A DNA stretch of 64,000 nt from Ruegeria sediminis. GTDB taxonomy: Bacteria; Pseudomonadota; Alphaproteobacteria; Rhodobacterales; Rhodobacteraceae. Shown here piece by piece: positions 53,195 to 61,948 of this stretch. Below the pieces are notes generated by a model. That model saw only the letters and a list, made by a program, of their open reading frames with translations. It ran no database searches and was not told the DNA's origin. Where the stretch lies: NCBI RefSeq assembly GCF_005938215.1, contig NZ_VCPD01000009.1, positions 57,306-121,305 on the forward strand. Direction: 5' to 3'. How positions within the stretch are numbered: the stretch's first letter is position 1; each line of letters starts with the position of its first letter. A program made the translations under genes and the position numbers.

Positions 53195-54157
53195 ATGACC
53201 CAGTATCTGGATTTCGAAAAACCACTGGCCGAGATCGAAGGCAAAGCCGAGGAACTGCGTGCCCTGGCCCGGGCCAACGAAGAGATGGACGTGTCGGACG
53301 AGGCGGCGGCCCTGGATGCCAAGGCGTCGAAACTTCTCGATGAACTCTACAAGGATCTGACCCCCTGGCGAAAGTGCCAGGTCGCGCGGCATCCCGAACG
53401 TCCGCACTGCAAGGACTACATTGAGGCGCTGTTCAAGGAATACACGCCGCTGGCCGGGGATCGCAACTTCGCGGACGATCTGGCCGTGATGGGGGGGCTT
53501 GCCCGGTTCGAGGACAAGCCGGTGATGGTGATCGGGCATGAAAAGGGCAGCGACACCAAATCCCGGATCGAACGCAATTTCGGCATGGCCCGTCCCGAAG
53601 GCTATCGCAAGGCTGTGCGGCTGATGGAGATGGCGGGCCGGTTCGGCCTGCCCGTCATCACCCTGATCGACACGGCGGGGGCCTATCCCGGCAAGGGCGC
53701 GGAAGAACGCGGTCAATCCGAAGCGATCGCGCGCTCGACCGAAATGTGCCTCCGGATCGGCGTGCCGCTGGTCTCGGTCATCATCGGAGAAGGCGGTTCA
53801 GGCGGCGCGGTCGCCTTCGCCACGGCCAACCGGGTCGCGATGCTGGAACACTCGATCTATTCCGTGATCTCGCCCGAGGGATGCGCGTCGATCCTGTGGA
53901 AGGATGCCGAAAAGATGCGCGAGGCCGCCGAGGCGCTGCGCCTGACCGCTCAGGATCTCAAGAAGCTGGGCGTGATCGACCGTATCATCCCCGAACCGCG
54001 TGGCGGCGCGCATCGCAACCGCCACGGCACGATCGACGCCGTGCGCGAGGCGATTGGCGCCATGCTCGGCGAATTGAAGGGCAAGGATGCCGCCGCACTG
54101 GTCAAGGATCGGCGGCAAAAATTCCTGGAAATGGGGTCCAAGGGGCTGGCGGCCTGA
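53195..54157 (+). CDS. accA: acetyl-CoA carboxylase carboxyltransferase subunit alpha
   Basis: AccA pairs with AccD to transfer CO2 from biotin to acetyl-CoA, making malonyl-CoA for fatty-acid synthesis. The 320-residue length is normal. It contains the N-terminal helical segment ([18 protein letters not shown]), [58 protein letters not shown], and [15 protein letters not shown], all AccA hallmarks. ATG 53195 follows gagagg. It converges with the transglycosylase gene, four bases between stops. Confidence 0.97.
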   Translation: MTQYLDFEKPLAEIEGKAEELRALARANEEMDVSDEAAALDAKASKLLDELYKDLTPWRKCQVARHPERPHCKDYIEALFKEYTPLAGDRNFADDLAVMGGLARFEDKPVMVIGHEKGSDTKSRIERNFGMARPEGYRKAVRLMEMAGRFGLPVITLIDTAGAYPGKGAEERGQSEAIARSTEMCLRIGVPLVSVIIGEGGSGGAVAFATANRVAMLEHSIYSVISPEGCASILWKDAEKMREAAEALRLTAQDLKKLGVIDRIIPEPRGGAHRNRHGTIDAVREAIGAMLGELKGKDAAALVKDRRQKFLEMGSKGLAA

Positions 54158-54161
54158 ACCG

Positions 54162-55301
54162 TCAGCCGCCCAGCCTGCGCAACAGCTCCACCGAAGGCTC
54201 GCCGGTCACCGGCAAACCGCTGGCGCTCTGATAGGCGCTGATCGCAGATTTCGTGTTGTTGCCGATCACGCCATCGGCACCCTGCGTGTCATAGCCCGCG
54301 GATGTCAGACGGCGCTGCAGATCCTTGCGGGCTTCCAGTGTCAGGCCGTACTCATCCGGCCCGAAAGACGCCTTGAACGGCCCGCCGCCAGCGATCCGGT
54401 CCGCCAGGTGACCGACGCCGATCGCATAGCTGTCCGAGTTGTTGTACCGTTTCAGCACCTGGAAGTTACGGAACACGGCAATCCGCGGACCGGGCTTCTG
54501 AGGTTGCAGGACCGCGACCGGCGTGCCCGAGCCGGCGGCGGCCGAGCCTACTTCGCCCCCCCAGGGCTGGCCACGCACCCAGCCCGCACGGGCCAGGTAG
54601 GCCGCTGTCGAAGCCAGCGAATCCGTCGGGTCCTCGGACCAGATATCGCGCCGACCGTCGCCTGTGAAATCCACCGCATAGGCCAGATAGGAAGTCGGAA
54701 TGAACTGCGTGTGACCCATCGCGCCGGCCCAGCTGCCGGTCATCCGTTCGGGTGTGGTATCGCCGTTCTGAAGAATCTTCAGCGCGGCGATCAACTGGCT
54801 CTCGAAGAAAGACCCGCGCCGACCGTCATAGGCCAGTGTCGACAGGGCCGACACGACCGGGACGTCGCCGCGCCGCTCGCCGTAGCGGCTTTCGAGGCCC
54901 CAGATGGCGACGGCGATCTCCTTGTCGACGCCGTATTGCGATTCGATCTTCGACAGGGTGGCACCATGCCGCTGAAGCATCTGCTTGCCGGTGCTGATGC
55001 GCTCGTCCGAGGCGGCAATGGCCAGGTAATCCTCGAGCGAACGCTTGAATTCGGTCTGGTTGCGGTCGCGCTCGATCACGTCGGGCAGGTATCCCGCACC
55101 ACGAAACGCCCGGTCGATAGTGGATTGGGAAATGCCCTGAGCCGCCGCACGGCCCTTGAACCCCGCAACCCAGGCATCCCACCCGGCATTCGCGACCGGC
55201 TGCATTCGGGTGGTGGACAGGTTCTGCGTGACCCCGCCACCCGAACATGCCGAAAGAACTGCCGCACCAACACCAAGAGAAAACACGCGCCGATTGATCA
55301 T
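54162..55301 (-). CDS. lytic murein transglycosylase (MltB type) with peptidoglycan-binding domain
   Basis: This outer-membrane lipoprotein cleaves peptidoglycan glycan strands non-hydrolytically. The 379-residue product has a lipobox (VLSACSGG, Cys near residue 18). An SLT/MltB domain carries the catalytic Glu in AIWGLESRYGE, followed by SWAGAMGHTQFIPTSYL, and a C-terminal PG_binding_1 repeat (about 315-378: LQRRLTSAGYDTQGADGVIGNNTKSAI, read in parts). ATG 55301 places the lipobox correctly. It is convergent with accA. Confidence 0.94.
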   Translation of the reverse strand: MINRRVFSLGVGAAVLSACSGGGVTQNLSTTRMQPVANAGWDAWVAGFKGRAAAQGISQSTIDRAFRGAGYLPDVIERDRNQTEFKRSLEDYLAIAASDERISTGKQMLQRHGATLSKIESQYGVDKEIAVAIWGLESRYGERRGDVPVVSALSTLAYDGRRGSFFESQLIAALKILQNGDTTPERMTGSWAGAMGHTQFIPTSYLAYAVDFTGDGRRDIWSEDPTDSLASTAAYLARAGWVRGQPWGGEVGSAAAGSGTPVAVLQPQKPGPRIAVFRNFQVLKRYNNSDSYAIGVGHLADRIAGGGPFKASFGPDEYGLTLEARKDLQRRLTSAGYDTQGADGVIGNNTKSAISAYQSASGLPVTGEPSVELLRRLGG

Positions 55302-55435
55302 GTCTGAGCCCTGCTCTTTTCTGCCTCGGCCCGAACCTACCGCGATCAGCATCGCCATGCCAGCCGCCGTCGCTTGGAATGCCCGTGTTGGGCGCTCTCG
55401 ACGTACGGGGCGGCGCGCATTCGGCAAGAAGCCGC

Positions 55436-56083
55436 TCAGGACACCAGAAGACGCAAACCCTGCGTCACGTCCGAGCGTACCGCCAGACGCAGACCGGGCT
55501 CGTCCCCGGCCTTCAGCGCCGCAATGATCAGCTTGTGAAAATGCGGCGGCTCGGTCCGCCGCAGACGACCATAAAGCGCGCGCATGGTCGGACCCAATTG
55601 CAGCCAGACCGTCTCGGCGATGGCCAGCATCGCAGGCGCCTGCGCGCGCAGATAGAGTGTCCGATGGAATTCCAGATTCGCGCGGATATAGCCGACCGCA
55701 TCCCGCTTGGTGACCATTTCCGCCACCGTCATGTTGATGGTCTGCAACCGATCGATCAGCGCCATATGCGCCCGCGGCAAGGCCCGGCTGGCCAGTTCGA
55801 CTTCGAGCAGCGCGCGCAGGGCGGCCAGTTCCTCGATCCGGTCGTTGGTAAGCTCCGGCGTCGAGACCCGGCCCGACGACGACAGGAAAAGGGCGCCTTC
55901 GGCGGCGAGGCGGCGCACAGCTTCGCGCGCAGGGGTCATGGAGACGTCGAATTCCTTGCCTATTCCGCGCAGGGTGAATGCCTGCCCGGGCGGGATCTCT
56001 CCATGCATGATCCGCGACCGCAACGCACGGTAAACCCGGTCATGGGTGGCGGAATGGACATCTGCGGGGCGCGCGGTCAGCAT
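55436..56083 (-). CDS. GntR-family (FadR-type) transcriptional regulator
   Basis: This 215-residue regulator has an N-terminal GntR winged helix (about 15-75: VYRALRSRIMHGEIPPGQ, RGIGKEFDVSMTPAREAVRRL) and an all-helical FCD ligand-binding domain (about 85-210, with the metal-site FHRTLY and DRIEELAALRALLE segments). Carboxylate effectors are typical. No obvious operon partner is adjacent, since the flanking genes encode a transglycosylase and a protease. ATG 56083 is the start. Confidence 0.9.
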   Translation of the reverse strand: MLTARPADVHSATHDRVYRALRSRIMHGEIPPGQAFTLRGIGKEFDVSMTPAREAVRRLAAEGALFLSSSGRVSTPELTNDRIEELAALRALLEVELASRALPRAHMALIDRLQTINMTVAEMVTKRDAVGYIRANLEFHRTLYLRAQAPAMLAIAETVWLQLGPTMRALYGRLRRTEPPHFHKLIIAALKAGDEPGLRLAVRSDVTQGLRLLVS

Positions 56084-56113
56084 GGCACCATGTGATCACA
56101 AATCCGCCCCACG

Positions 56114-56809
56114 TCAACTCGTACCGGCGTCGAACCTGTAACGGTGAAGTTCCGCGCCATGCGCCCGCAGCCATCGACGCGGCGCCTCGTATGGACCAAA
56201 GATCCGTTTCACCTGGGCCCAGAAGGCCGGAGAATGGTTCATCTCGGCCAGATGCGCGACCTCATGCGCGGCCACGTAATGCAACACCTCGGACGGCGCG
56301 AGGATCAAACGCCAGGAGAACATGAGCCCTCCCTCGGAACTGCACGACCCCCAGCGCGAGCGCGTGTCGCGGAGCGTGAGGCGCGCGTAGGGTCGCCCCA
56401 GAACCGCCGAATAATCGTCGCAGGCCTCGGTCAGGCGGTCGCGGGCCAGTTCCTTGAGAAACCGCGACAGGCGGCGCGCCTCGGAACCGGGCGGAACCGC
56501 GACCTCTGCGTCGCGAAGCTCGACCCGGCGGCCGTCCGACGGAACGATTCGCCGCGGAGCGCCTTCGATCGGTATGTCATGGCCGAACCGCACCACGGCC
56601 TCGCGCGGTCGCGACTGCAAATGCCGCCGGATCCAATCTTCTTTGACCCGCGCGAAATCAAGGGCTTCGGTCTCGGGAACACCGACCGGCAGGGTCAGCG
56701 TAACCCGCCCGTCCAGTTGGGAAATCCGCAGGCTGATCCGCCGCGCCCGCGCTGAACGGCGCAGGGTCAGCGGCACCGGAGGATGCCCAGGCAAAGCGTG
56801 TTTTCCCAC
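56114..56809 (-). CDS. YgjP-like (DUF45/M48-related) metallopeptidase domain protein
   Basis: This 231-residue soluble protein has the zinc motif HEVAH (AAHEVAHLAEMNHSPAFW, about 186-203), the RWGSCSSEGGLMFSWRLILAP segment, and an N-terminal beta domain (RISLRISQLDGRVTLTLP), all as in YgjP/DUF45 proteins. Those are thought to be proteases linked to type I restriction or protein quality control, but no such partners are nearby. The start is GTG 56809 with gggag upstream. Confidence 0.9.
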   Translation of the reverse strand: MGKHALPGHPPVPLTLRRSARARRISLRISQLDGRVTLTLPVGVPETEALDFARVKEDWIRRHLQSRPREAVVRFGHDIPIEGAPRRIVPSDGRRVELRDAEVAVPPGSEARRLSRFLKELARDRLTEACDDYSAVLGRPYARLTLRDTRSRWGSCSSEGGLMFSWRLILAPSEVLHYVAAHEVAHLAEMNHSPAFWAQVKRIFGPYEAPRRWLRAHGAELHRYRFDAGTS

Positions 56810-56910
56810 CGCGCCGCTCCCTTTTGCGCAAAGGCTTTGACAGTCCCCACCGCATGTGGCAGGTGACCTGAATCGTTGCTACGACTCACCAGATATCAAG
56901 GGGATTTGAC

Positions 56911-57237
56911 ATGCCCAAGGAAGAATGGGGTGTAAAGCGTGTTTGCCCGACCACCGGCAAGCGGTTTTATGACCTGAACAAGGACCCGATCATCAGCCCC
57001 TACACCGGCGAGATCGTGGAAATGGAAACCGGCAAGAGCCGGATGATCGCCGCGGACGCCGAAGACGCGGCCTCGGTCAAGGCCCGCGAATCCATGTCGG
57101 ATGACGACCTCGTGCTCGACGACGACGACGATGCGGTCGACGTGGATCTGGATGACGACATCCTCGAGGATGATGACGACGACGACAGCGTTTCGCTCGA
57201 CGACATCACCGACATGTCCTCGGACGACGAGTCCTGA
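56911..57237 (+). CDS. TIGR02300-family protein (FYDLN acid domain)
   Basis: This 108-residue protein starts MPKEEWGVKRVCPTTGKRFYDLN, the FYDLN motif that names the family. The core is followed by an extremely acidic tail (about 70-108, mostly Asp). The family is restricted to alphaproteobacteria as far as I recall, with no known function. The first 40 residues look like a treble-clef-like remnant with one Cys. A purine-rich ribosome site precedes ATG 56911. It may be transcribed separately from tRNA-Ala. Confidence 0.9.
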   Translation: MPKEEWGVKRVCPTTGKRFYDLNKDPIISPYTGEIVEMETGKSRMIAADAEDAASVKARESMSDDDLVLDDDDDAVDVDLDDDILEDDDDDDSVSLDDITDMSSDDES

Positions 57238-57341
57238 CACGCCGCGCGGGCGGTCGCCACACCGCCCCGCATGCCGCCTCCAATCAGCCGGGAGCGGCTT
57301 GGAACGAGCCCAAAAATTTTACAGGATTCCGCTTTTTGGGC

Positions 57342-57370
57342 TTGCACTCTTTCCCTGCGTTTCATAAACG
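57342..57370 (+). promoter_or_regulatory. candidate promoter for tRNA-Ala
   Basis: TTGCAC (57342-57347) and TAAACG (57365-57370) with 17-base spacing lie 29 bases before the tRNA. The -10 hexamer equals that proposed for rplS-rpmE. Confidence 0.5.
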
Positions 57371-57399
57371 TCCGTCCACCGCCAAGGCGGTACCTGAAA

Positions 57400-57475
<76 letters not shown>

Positions 57476-57539
57476 TTCCCTAGCAGATCAATGCGATAGC
57501 CGTACGTTTTAGTGACGTGACACGCATGTGTGACACACG

Positions 57540-57722
57540 ATGATGCTAGATGCGTACGGCAGCCAATCGCGACACGGCGTCTATTACTTTCGCTGGCCGA
57601 CGCCTGAAACCACCGCTTTGATGGACCAAAGGCCAGCCATGCTCCAGCACCCAAACTGGACCACTCAGGTAGGGCTGGTGAGGGGCGTGTTCGGTGGAAG
57701 TGGTTGCGGAAACGGGATTTGA
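57540..57722 (+). pseudogene. possible integrase N-terminal remnant downstream of tRNA-Ala
   Basis: A short frame encodes MMLDAYGSQSRHGVYYFRW. The SRHGVYYFRW motif resembles the N-terminus of phage-type tyrosine recombinases. The resemblance ends after about 25 residues and no catalytic domain follows. Its place 65 bases after a tRNA 3' end is where integrase genes of tRNA-inserted elements usually begin. Either a decayed integrase or chance similarity is possible; positional context favours decay. Confidence 0.4.
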
Positions 57723-57726
57723 CCTT
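57701..57726 (-). repeat. eroded tRNA 3'-end fragment, candidate attachment site
   Basis: On the minus strand it reads aggtcaaatcccgtttccgcaacca, resembling a T-loop (one T lost), acceptor 3' strand and CCA. Against the 3' end of tRNA-fMet (63880 onward, same orientation) the first 22 positions show three mismatches, then a one-base gap followed by CCT in both. The two copies would be direct repeats flanking 57.7-63.9 kb. Confidence 0.5.
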
Positions 57727-57838
57727 TGTCGAACAACGGCAAGGCCGGTGTGAAGGTGAAACAACAGCATGGACCAGACAGGTACGAAACTACCGTGCCC
57801 GCCTCAAACAGGTTTCACCTGACGGGATCCAAAGTAGA

Positions 57839-58240
57839 TCATTGTAGGGTACTTGGTCTGTGTCTTTCATCCAGCAAGCCCACCAACTGCTCGGGCAGCG
57901 CGACCGGGTCGAAAGGTTTGGTGATACAGGCCAGCGCACCCAAGTTGACCAACGTTTCGCTAAACGCGGGGTCTGCCTTTGCCGTCATGAATACGACCGG
58001 CGTGCTACGGTGGCCGGGATGTTTCCGGATTTCGGCCAGGAGTTCGGGACCATCCATCCCCGGCATCATGACGTCCAGAAGAAATAGATCCGGTTCGACA
58101 CGCGGCAGATTCTCCAAGGCTTCCTTGGCCGAGCCGTACTGCGTGACCTCGAATCCACCGATCAATTCCAGCGACATCCGCGTGATGGCGAGGATGTCTT
58201 CATCATCGTCCACGTGGACGATTTGCTTGCAGTTGTTCAT
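57839..58240 (-). CDS. single-domain response regulator (receiver only)
   Basis: This 133-residue CheY-like protein has no output domain. The acidic pair D12/D13, phospho-acceptor D56 (LFLLDVMMPGMDG), T86 (VFMTAKAD) and K108 (ITKPFDP) are all present, so it should be phosphorylated. ATG 58240 has an aaggag site. It is the last gene of the minus-strand signalling set, 55 bases after the CHASE-like kinase gene, and is probably either a phosphate shuttle for the Hpt protein or a protein-interacting output. Confidence 0.92.
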   Translation of the reverse strand: MNNCKQIVHVDDDEDILAITRMSLELIGGFEVTQYGSAKEALENLPRVEPDLFLLDVMMPGMDGPELLAEIRKHPGHRSTPVVFMTAKADPAFSETLVNLGALACITKPFDPVALPEQLVGLLDERHRPSTLQ

Positions 58241-58295
58241 GGCGCCTGCTCCTTGGAACATTGTTCAAACAGGTTTCCGCGAAACTCGCTCGGTC

Positions 58296-60338
58296 TCAAC
58301 TCGCCATCTTCATATCCAGCGAGACTGAAACCGATCGCGAACGCGGCAGGACGACCCGGAAAAGGCTTCCTTCTCCAAGCCTGCTCGTCACCGATATTCC
58401 TCCTCCGTGCATTTCAACCAGGTTTTTTGCGATCGCCAGGCCAAGGCCGGTCCCGCGATGTTCACGCCGCGTCGAACTGTCAACCTGGATGAACCGCTCG
58501 AATATCGAGTTCAGCTGGTTGTCTGGAATACCCTTGCCGGAATCTTCCACGAGAATTGTCACATCGTTGTCATCCACGTCCACCGACACTTTGACATAGC
58601 CTTGGTCGGTGAATTTGATGGCGTTGCCGATGATGTTCATGAACACCTGCTTCAGGCGCAATCCGTCCGCTTGAATCATGACCGGATCTACTTCCACATC
58701 GAACAGGATGCCTTTTTCCGCCGCATGGCTTTTGAACTCGTCGGAAAGCCCGTCAAGGAGTTCGCCCAGATCGACGGGTTCACGCTTCAACACCACGTTG
58801 TCCGAGCTCAGCTTCGCCCAGTCGAGCACCGAATTTATGAGATTCAGCAGGTGTTTGCCCGATTTTTCGGACTTCGAGGCTTGTTGCACGATGACATTGA
58901 CGAACTCGTCCAACTGTTGCTGAAGGTCTTCGCGGTTGCCAATCGCGGCCTTGAGCGACGCGCATTGCGGATAGATCTCGACCTTTTTCAGGAACGCGAC
59001 ATATCCAAGAACGACCGACAATGGCGTCCGCAACTCGTGGCTCATGTTGTTGACAAAATCGGTTTTCGCCCGGATTGCGTTTTCGGCTGTCTGCACAGCG
59101 GTCTTCAGCTCCGTGATGTCGGTGCGAATGCCGACTGTACTGCCGTCTTCGGTTTTTGACTCGGCAACCTTGATCCAGCTTCCATCAGGCATCAGCATTT
59201 CCGTCTGCCCGTGCGGATCGGCATGAAGCCGCAGCCTTTCGGCTATCCACTCCTCTTCCCGTCCTTCGGCTTCGGGGTATTGCCCCTGCTTGATGCCCTC
59301 GCGGATAATCGTTTCGAATGACACACCCGGAACGATGAAGTCCCTGGAGGCTTCGAATACCTTCCTGTATTTTTCGTTGCACATCACGAGGCGGTCGTCT
59401 TTGTCGAAGATGACGAACCCATCATCGATTGACTCGATCGCATTCAGCAAGCGGCGCTTGGCATCGGCGCGCTCGATGATCAACCGCCGCGCATAGTTCA
59501 CGCCAAAGAAGGCAACTGAAATCAGGATCACCGTGATCAGCCCCAGGATTGGACGGTGGAGCGGATCGCTTCTCCAGCCCCGTGCCGGAATCATCGCGAT
59601 CTCGATATCCCTGTCGCCAAGCCTGACGGTCGCCACCGCGGGATCAGCATCCCATACGGTGTCAGACCCAAATACAACTTGCCCGTCTGCATCTGTAGCG
59701 CTCTTCAAACGCGCCGATGCTACGAAAGCGTTCGAGTTTGAGGTCATTCCGGCTTCTTCCAGAAACACATGGAAGTCGAGGACGATCGTATCGACGATTT
59801 TCTCCGGGCCCGGCTGCGCGGTGCGCAGAAGCAGACCAAGGCCCCCCTGAATCAGATCGATTGGGCCGATCACTACGGTGCCGTCACTGTCCAGTGCTTT
59901 TTGCACGGTGTGCATCTGGCCGGGGTTCTTGCGGTAGTCATGCCCCAGAACCGCTTGGTTCGCCTCAATGGGGTGGACGTCGGTCACGACAAAGTTCCGG
60001 GCACGTGCAAGATTGATGACACTTGGATTGTTGTCGCGCAGCAACCGCGCCAAGGTCTGAAACTTGGCTTTGTCCGTCGGCGCTTCGAACGACAAGGCCG
60101 CCGCAAGGTTGCTGGACATGTGTGAGTAGGCTTCCAGGCGTTGTTCGATGCGAAATTTCACGAAATTCAGGGATCTCTGCACCGAGGCCCGCTGGGTCAC
60201 AAGATTCTGCGCAAGGATCGTCCGGTCCATGAGCGCGGCGCTGACGAGACCAAGCAAAAGAATTGCCCCATAGATGAGCGATACGTTTCTCTTGTGCCGT
60301 CTTTCTCGTTGGGCAAAGGTTTCGTTGCGCTCCTTCAC
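58296..60338 (-). CDS. membrane sensor histidine kinase (CHASE-like sensor, PAS, HisKA, HATPase)
   Basis: This 680-residue kinase has TM1 (about 19-37), an extracytoplasmic sensor of about 220 residues resembling CHASE (LDFHVFLEEAGM), TM2 (about 264-282), a PAS domain (about 296-410: FVIFDKDDRLVMCNEKYR), HisKA with H434 (NMSHELRTPLS), and HATPase boxes N (IGNAIKFTD), G1 (EDSGKGIPDN) and G2 (GTGLGLAIAK). It has no fused receiver, so it needs a separate partner; the neighbouring receiver and Hpt proteins are candidates. The start is GTG 60338 after ggaggtgag. Confidence 0.92.
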   Translation of the reverse strand: MKERNETFAQRERRHKRNVSLIYGAILLLGLVSAALMDRTILAQNLVTQRASVQRSLNFVKFRIEQRLEAYSHMSSNLAAALSFEAPTDKAKFQTLARLLRDNNPSVINLARARNFVVTDVHPIEANQAVLGHDYRKNPGQMHTVQKALDSDGTVVIGPIDLIQGGLGLLLRTAQPGPEKIVDTIVLDFHVFLEEAGMTSNSNAFVASARLKSATDADGQVVFGSDTVWDADPAVATVRLGDRDIEIAMIPARGWRSDPLHRPILGLITVILISVAFFGVNYARRLIIERADAKRRLLNAIESIDDGFVIFDKDDRLVMCNEKYRKVFEASRDFIVPGVSFETIIREGIKQGQYPEAEGREEEWIAERLRLHADPHGQTEMLMPDGSWIKVAESKTEDGSTVGIRTDITELKTAVQTAENAIRAKTDFVNNMSHELRTPLSVVLGYVAFLKKVEIYPQCASLKAAIGNREDLQQQLDEFVNVIVQQASKSEKSGKHLLNLINSVLDWAKLSSDNVVLKREPVDLGELLDGLSDEFKSHAAEKGILFDVEVDPVMIQADGLRLKQVFMNIIGNAIKFTDQGYVKVSVDVDDNDVTILVEDSGKGIPDNQLNSIFERFIQVDSSTRREHRGTGLGLAIAKNLVEMHGGGISVTSRLGEGSLFRVVLPRSRSVSVSLDMKMAS

Positions 60339-60429
60339 TGTCTCACCTCCGGTCGCGGCAGCGGCAATGAAATCCAGGTGGCCGACGGGAAAGCCAGTTC
60401 CCACGTGCATTCCGATCGTTGCAGGCGTG

Positions 60430-60765
60430 TCATTCCAGCAACTCTTCCATGGTGGACATCAGTGTCGCGAGGATCGGTTCGACTTCATTCCAGCACGCCC
60501 CTTCGTGTTTGATCTTGGCGTCGATGTCCCCCGCCAACTCGCCGATCCTCGGAAAGCCGATCGACCCCGACAGACCAGCAAGCTTGTGACATTCACCTCG
60601 GATCAGGTCCATGCAGGCGCGGTTCTTCGGGTCATTGCGCAGTTTTTTCGACGCGGTTTCGAGGGTCAGAATTCTGTCGTCAAGCGAACTCAGGAACTTC
60701 GATTGAATGGCTCGGACAGCGGCACTTAGCTGCTCGGTACCCGATGGAAGAATTGTATCGGTCAT
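60430..60765 (-). CDS. stand-alone Hpt phosphotransfer protein
   Basis: This 111-residue helical protein has the phosphorylatable histidine H60 in GECHKLAGLSGSIGF, the standard HPt motif HxLxGxxxxxG. It should pass phosphate between receivers in a multistep relay. ATG 60765 overlaps the stop of the upstream receiver/GGDEF-like gene by four bases (ATGA), so the two are translationally coupled. This pairing strongly suggests that they interact. Confidence 0.92.
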   Translation of the reverse strand: MTDTILPSGTEQLSAAVRAIQSKFLSSLDDRILTLETASKKLRNDPKNRACMDLIRGECHKLAGLSGSIGFPRIGELAGDIDAKIKHEGACWNEVEPILATLMSTMEELLE

Positions 60766-61745
60766 CGGCGCTTTCCTCCGACTTGCGCTCGTATCCTCTT
60801 TGGTCCGCCGGCCACACGCTCATTTTCGACGCCGGCCGTGAAAATCGGTTTCCATGCACCTTCGACCGCCTCGTCCAAGACTTCCGTCGGTGTCAGAAAA
60901 GAAAGAAGCCCACGGTAGTATGGGGAGCCGACATCAAGCCGAACCGGTATCTGACCCAAATTCGAGTACCAGCCGTTCAGCGCGGCGAGCCTCGCTTGAA
61001 GCTGGTCGAACAAGTCGTCGGTATCGACCCCGGGGTAACGCCGCGCCAGTGCCACGAACGCACCCGACCCGGCGTAGGACACGATGGCGTCGCTTGTGCG
61101 CAAGGCCTCGACTATGATTTCGGCGACATCGGACATCACGTCCTTGAATTCGATGTCGCCCAGCATCGAAAACAGTTCACTGGCATTCGCGACGCGGAAA
61201 CCGATCACGACATGGCTGAACATGCGCATCGATCCAAGTTTGAGGACGTAGTTCTGCATCGCCAGGTAGTCGAGGCAGGAATGATCCGCTTCCAGCCGAA
61301 CAGCGTCTTCAAACGAAAACCGTTCGTGCCGATCCTCAGTTGCCATCGCCGCCTTTCGAGCGGCCCGCTCCCGCACCATCCCTGCGGCCATGCCCATCCG
61401 GCCAAGCAGGTCTCGGTGGCTGATCGGTTTTGTGATGTAGTCGGTCGCGCCGGCAGCGAAAGCCTTGTCGACGCTTTCGAGTTCCGAACGCACCGTGACC
61501 ATAATGAAGGGCGCATCCGTTGCCGCAGGTTCCAGGCGCAACGAAGAGCACAACTGGATACCGTCCATCCCAGGCATGTTGATGTCGAGCAGGAAGCAGT
61601 CGAAGGGCTCTTTTTCGGCGCGAACCAGCTTGAGCGCCTCCACACCCGAGTGGACTATGCGAACGTCCGAATAGCCGCACGTTGCCAGCTCTGCCTTGAT
61701 GAGTTCGCAAAACAGCGGCTCATCATCCACGACCAGGATTTTCAA
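60762..61745 (-). CDS. response regulator with degenerate GGDEF-like output domain
   Basis: This 327-residue protein has an N-terminal receiver (residues 1-118) with D7/D8, phospho-acceptor D54 (LLDINMPGMDG) and K106 (ITKPISH). The C-terminal part (about 165-285) resembles a GGDEF fold, but the signature is SYAGSGAFVAL at 223-233 in place of GGDEF, so cyclase activity is unlikely; it may bind a nucleotide or a protein. Start TTG 61745 has cggag eight bases upstream; a TTG at 61778 is an alternative. It is coupled to the Hpt gene. Confidence 0.85.
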   Translation of the reverse strand: MKILVVDDEPLFCELIKAELATCGYSDVRIVHSGVEALKLVRAEKEPFDCFLLDINMPGMDGIQLCSSLRLEPAATDAPFIMVTVRSELESVDKAFAAGATDYITKPISHRDLLGRMGMAAGMVRERAARKAAMATEDRHERFSFEDAVRLEADHSCLDYLAMQNYVLKLGSMRMFSHVVIGFRVANASELFSMLGDIEFKDVMSDVAEIIVEALRTSDAIVSYAGSGAFVALARRYPGVDTDDLFDQLQARLAALNGWYSNLGQIPVRLDVGSPYYRGLLSFLTPTEVLDEAVEGAWKPIFTAGVENERVAGGPKRIRAQVGGKRR

Positions 61746-61948
61746 GTACGGATCTCCGTTTTTTGAACGCGAAATCAAAAGTTCAATTTCCCGCCAAGAT
61801 TGAACCGCCGGCGACTTCTGACGTCAAGGCTGAATTGACACGAAGCGCGGCGGTTGGACAGAACCTGCATCAAAATGCAAGATGATCGCGGTTTCAAAAC
61901 TGCAATGATGCAACACCCAAATCGTGGGTTAATCGCTCTGGCACCACA

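Larger units (their letters stand above)
57476..57838. other. 363-bp non-coding junction after tRNA-Ala
   Basis: Apart from the integrase-like scrap and the tRNA fragment, I see no supported gene. Short open frames here lack ribosome sites. The composition is less GC-rich than the chromosome to the left, judged by eye. Confidence 0.55.

Noticed and set aside
57546..57770. Minus-strand frame with an RSNPVSATT peptide
   Set aside because: Not a gene, but the peptide flagged the tRNA-like 3' end at 57701, reported as a repeat.
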